DNA of 64,000 nt from Heliocidaris tuberculata. Lineage: Eukaryota; Echinodermata; Echinoidea; Camarodonta; Echinometridae. Positions 61,993 through 64,000 of this stretch are shown one piece after another. The stretch spans positions 765,269 through 829,268 of the forward strand of contig CM046851.1 of NCBI GenBank assembly GCA_025618425.1. The letters run 5' to 3'. Numbering within the stretch: the first letter of the stretch is position 1; the number at the start of each line of letters is the position of its first letter. The notes beneath the pieces are model-generated. The model had not been told where the DNA came from, made no database searches, and saw nothing but the letters and a program-made list of their open reading frames with translations. Made by a program: the position numbers and the translations under genes.

Positions 61993-63310
61993 TGTATATA
62001 TATATACAATATATACAATATATACAATATATATAAGAGGATAAAAAGTTAGAGGGAAAGGGATAGAAAGAAAGTAGGCTAGGATATAATACCATGCATG
62101 AACAATGTGAAAGATATGTTTGAAAATTGATAAACTGATCACTGTTAATTCATATGTCAAGTGCAAATAAGTATACATTCAATATGAATACTGACAACGT
62201 ATATTTCAGGATGAAGCAAGGCTAAATTACATGTGAATTTCAAAGACAAATATAATTATTAGAGAGGTCAAACTGTAAATTACATCTTTAGAATAACAAA
62301 AAACAAGAAAGAGTGCAATCGCTAAATCGCGGAATATCATATTCTTGGATTTTTTTCTTAATGTTTACAAAAAAACCGAAAGTGTGTTCATTTTCATTTC
62401 GCTTAATTTTAACGCTAATTTTGTTTTTTGTTTTTTTAATCTCAAGGAACGGGTCTTTTCAATGTGAGCGTAGACTCCGGGGCAATCGAAATAAGAATAA
62501 GAATGCAAACTGGAGACGCTGATGACTTAGGAGTTGACGGTTTTCAAGTTTTCGTTAATGACACGTTGGACTATGAGGTATGCTTAGGTTTCTGTATAAG
62601 CGCCCATGGCATGAGATTCACTTGCTATGAAAAGCGAATTACTAAAATTAAAATAAGCCAATTACAAGGATGTTAAGATTTAGCTTTGAAAAAGGTTTCT
62701 CTGCCTCACGTATATATAAGTCTGCTCTTACCCGTTTGGAAAGGATCATTTCCTTCTAGCATTGTCTAGTAAAATTCTACACAAGAGCTTTATTCTAACA
62801 AGCACAAACGGTTATATCCCAAGTACCAGAGCACCAATGTTTGGGATAAGGGATCGAGATCATAGGCGCCGGAATTAAGGGGGGGGGAGGTCCATTATAG
62901 GCAAATAATGTAGCGCCATTCCCTTCAAAGAGGACTACCCGTATCCGTATGTTAACATGGTTAAAGGACACCAATTCCCCCTACGGATAGAACAGTTATG
63001 GTAAAACAGTTCTCAACTTTCGGATATCTGCTCCCCCCCCCCCCTTCTCTATTCTCTCTGGCCCGTATTCTAAAGTCCTGTTTAACTTAAAATCTCGTTC
63101 TAGTTGTGGTATTAACCAAATCTAAACAGTCCAGCCCTTTAAAGAGGAGTTTTAGAAAATCACTTTCTGAACTCCGGTTTAACTTAAGTTTCAGTTTAGT
63201 TGTGGTTTAACTTTGTACAGAAATTTAGATTGGAATTGCGGTATAATTCAGTTTTAATTAAAATCTGGTTTAACTTAGACTGGAGTTTAAGATCAGAATA
63301 CGGGCTTCTG

Positions 63311-63359
<49 letters not shown>

Positions 63360-63785
63360 TCTCTTTCTCTGAATTAACCAAAGGGATGATTGAGGAGCGG
63401 GGTTGCATTGATACCCAACGATACATTATATCAGTGGCACGGTGTTTTGGATCATTGTGATCTTTAATCAATGTTCTATAATAAACAGGAATGTATGTCG
63501 AAATATGTATTATTATCTTGAAAACAATGAAATATATTCTTAAACACTTCTCATTCACTTGCGCGGTACTTATGAACCTTTCGATCGTATTTACTATTTA
63601 GTAACTATAAATCTTGCCTATCTAATGATATCAGTAATCGCTTATATTATTGATTTATTTGTAGAGTTTAACATTGTTTAATTTGTTTGTCAATGTCCCA
63701 TTTTTAAAAACATTTTTAGACAGTCGAGCAATACGTTTTCATCATTGACTGTTATGACGGTACCTCATGGAGTTCTGAACCTGAT
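60130..63785 (+). CDS. Cadherin-superfamily gene B (first four exons; partial, continues right)
   Basis: This is a divergently oriented paralogue of gene A. Exons 60130-60253, 61473-61565, 62447-62577 and 63720-63785 join in frame into a 138-codon N-terminal region: signal peptide, Cys-rich segment and the start of EC1 through YVFIIDCYDG. The first, third and fourth exon boundaries use the same phases and nearly the same splice-site sequences as gene A, and the introns align as well. No stop or frameshift is visible, so it looks functional rather than a pseudogene, but the rest of the gene lies outside the window. Confidence 0.85.
60730..60852. repeat. TTTTG pentanucleotide microsatellite
   Basis: TTTTG units, then TTG units, then T and G homopolymers lie in gene B intron 1. 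The same arrangement occurs at 186-291. Confidence 0.95.
61473..61565 (+). CDS. Gene B exon 2: cysteine-rich segment
   Basis: The 93-nt exon (phase 1 to 1) has a tttatag acceptor and a gtaagc donor. It encodes CQVLCSETYCACVGGQC, matching the cysteine spacing of gene A exon 2, then DEEVPEST. Confidence 0.86.
61925..62033. repeat. AT microsatellite
   Basis: About 110 bp of AT repeats with GTATTG/CAATATATA interruptions lie in gene B intron 2; they are self-complementary. Confidence 0.93.
62447..62577 (+). CDS. Gene B exon 3: first half of EC1, diverged
   Basis: The 131-nt exon (phase 1 to 0) has a ctcaag acceptor and a gtatgc donor. It shares its ends with gene A (GTGLFNVSVD and LDYE) while the middle is heavily replaced and one codon shorter. 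Confidence 0.88.
62856..63473. mobile_element. Composite insertion in gene B intron 3, absent from gene A
   Basis: Gene A reads directly from GGGATAAGGGATC into AATAATAAACAGG, while gene B has about 620 bp in between. The insert begins CATAGGCGCCGGAATTAAGG with a G run, contains a separate MITE (63061-63305), and then a CT microsatellite (63314-63358). Confidence 0.75.
63061..63305. mobile_element. MITE with GCCCGTATTCT ends
   Basis: The termini GCCCGTATTCT and AGAATACGGGC are exact complements. The interior repeats TTTAACTTAA..CTGG motifs in both orientations. Confidence 0.82.
63720..63785 (+). CDS. Gene B exon 4: EC1 strand YVFIIDCYDG
   Basis: The 66-nt phase 0 exon has a tttttag acceptor and a gtaagt donor. 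It is identical to gene A over its last 51 nt. Confidence 0.9.
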
Positions 63786-63825
63786 GTAAGTTAGTAAGAT
63801 TTGTTTGCTTGTCTTTGCACTAGAT

Positions 63826-63826
<1 letters not shown>

Positions 63827-63865
<39 letters not shown>
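63827..63865. repeat. AT microsatellite in gene B intron 4
   Basis: A pure AT tract lies about 40 bp after the exon 4 donor. Gene A intron 4 has a shorter AT tract at the equivalent place (32330-32345). Confidence 0.92.
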
Positions 63866-63866
<1 letters not shown>

Positions 63867-64000
63867 TCCTTTAAAAGAGAATGAAACTCTGGGGAAATAT
63901 CCATTTTAATGAAAAGAGAGGACAGAGAGAAGCAATTTAAAAAAAGTTCCATAAAAAACGGTAACGAAATGAAAACTTTGAAGCAACATTGCCAATTTGA

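Overview
The window looks like nuclear DNA of a marine invertebrate deuterostome. An echinoderm (sea urchin or sea star type) is my best guess, inferred from the intron-rich cadherin gene, abundant LINEs with 3' tails made of short tandem units, tRNA-derived SINEs, many small palindromic elements and dense microsatellites and G/C runs. Nothing looks prokaryotic: there are no operons, ribosome binding sites or CRISPR arrays. I could not search a database, so the organism is an inference.

Host genes. One long cadherin-superfamily gene (gene A) runs on the minus strand from a start codon near 37.37 kb and leaves the window on the left. I could place 26 exons with splice sites. Together they form one continuous reading frame of 3432 nt (1144 codons): a signal-peptide-like start, a small cysteine-rich segment, nine extracellular cadherin (EC) repeats and the start of a tenth. 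A second copy (gene B) begins near 60.13 kb on the plus strand and leaves the window on the right; its first four exons are visible. The two genes lie head to head, about 22.8 kb apart, as arms of an inverted duplication. Traces of the arms are recognisable in the spacer to about 42.5 kb and 55.8 kb. The introns of the two copies are about 90% identical, yet the first EC exon differs mostly by amino-acid-changing substitutions. This suggests diversifying selection on the membrane-distal adhesive domain and is the most interesting biology here.

Mobile DNA. LINE-1 (about 13.5-16.7 kb, minus) sits in gene A intron 16 a few bases from a splice donor. LINE-2 (about 49.9-54.8 kb, plus) has an intact 1034-codon endonuclease/reverse-transcriptase frame and a 13-bp target-site duplication. 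Several LINE 3' fragments occur (1.9-2.95, 19.6, 32.8-33.4, 45.2-46.1 and 48.0-48.7 kb). A 541-bp insert at 56.6-57.2 kb has a perfect 17-bp target-site duplication and two hammerhead-ribozyme-like motifs in opposite orientation, as expected of a Penelope-like-element derivative. Numerous foldback/MITE elements fill the introns.

Layout. 0-37.4 kb: gene A with repeat-filled introns. 37.4-60.1 kb: intergenic spacer between the divergent genes, holding the duplication-arm remnants, LINE-2, LINE fragments, hairpins, microsatellites and the hammerhead insert, with no other recognisable host gene. 60.1-64 kb: start of gene B.
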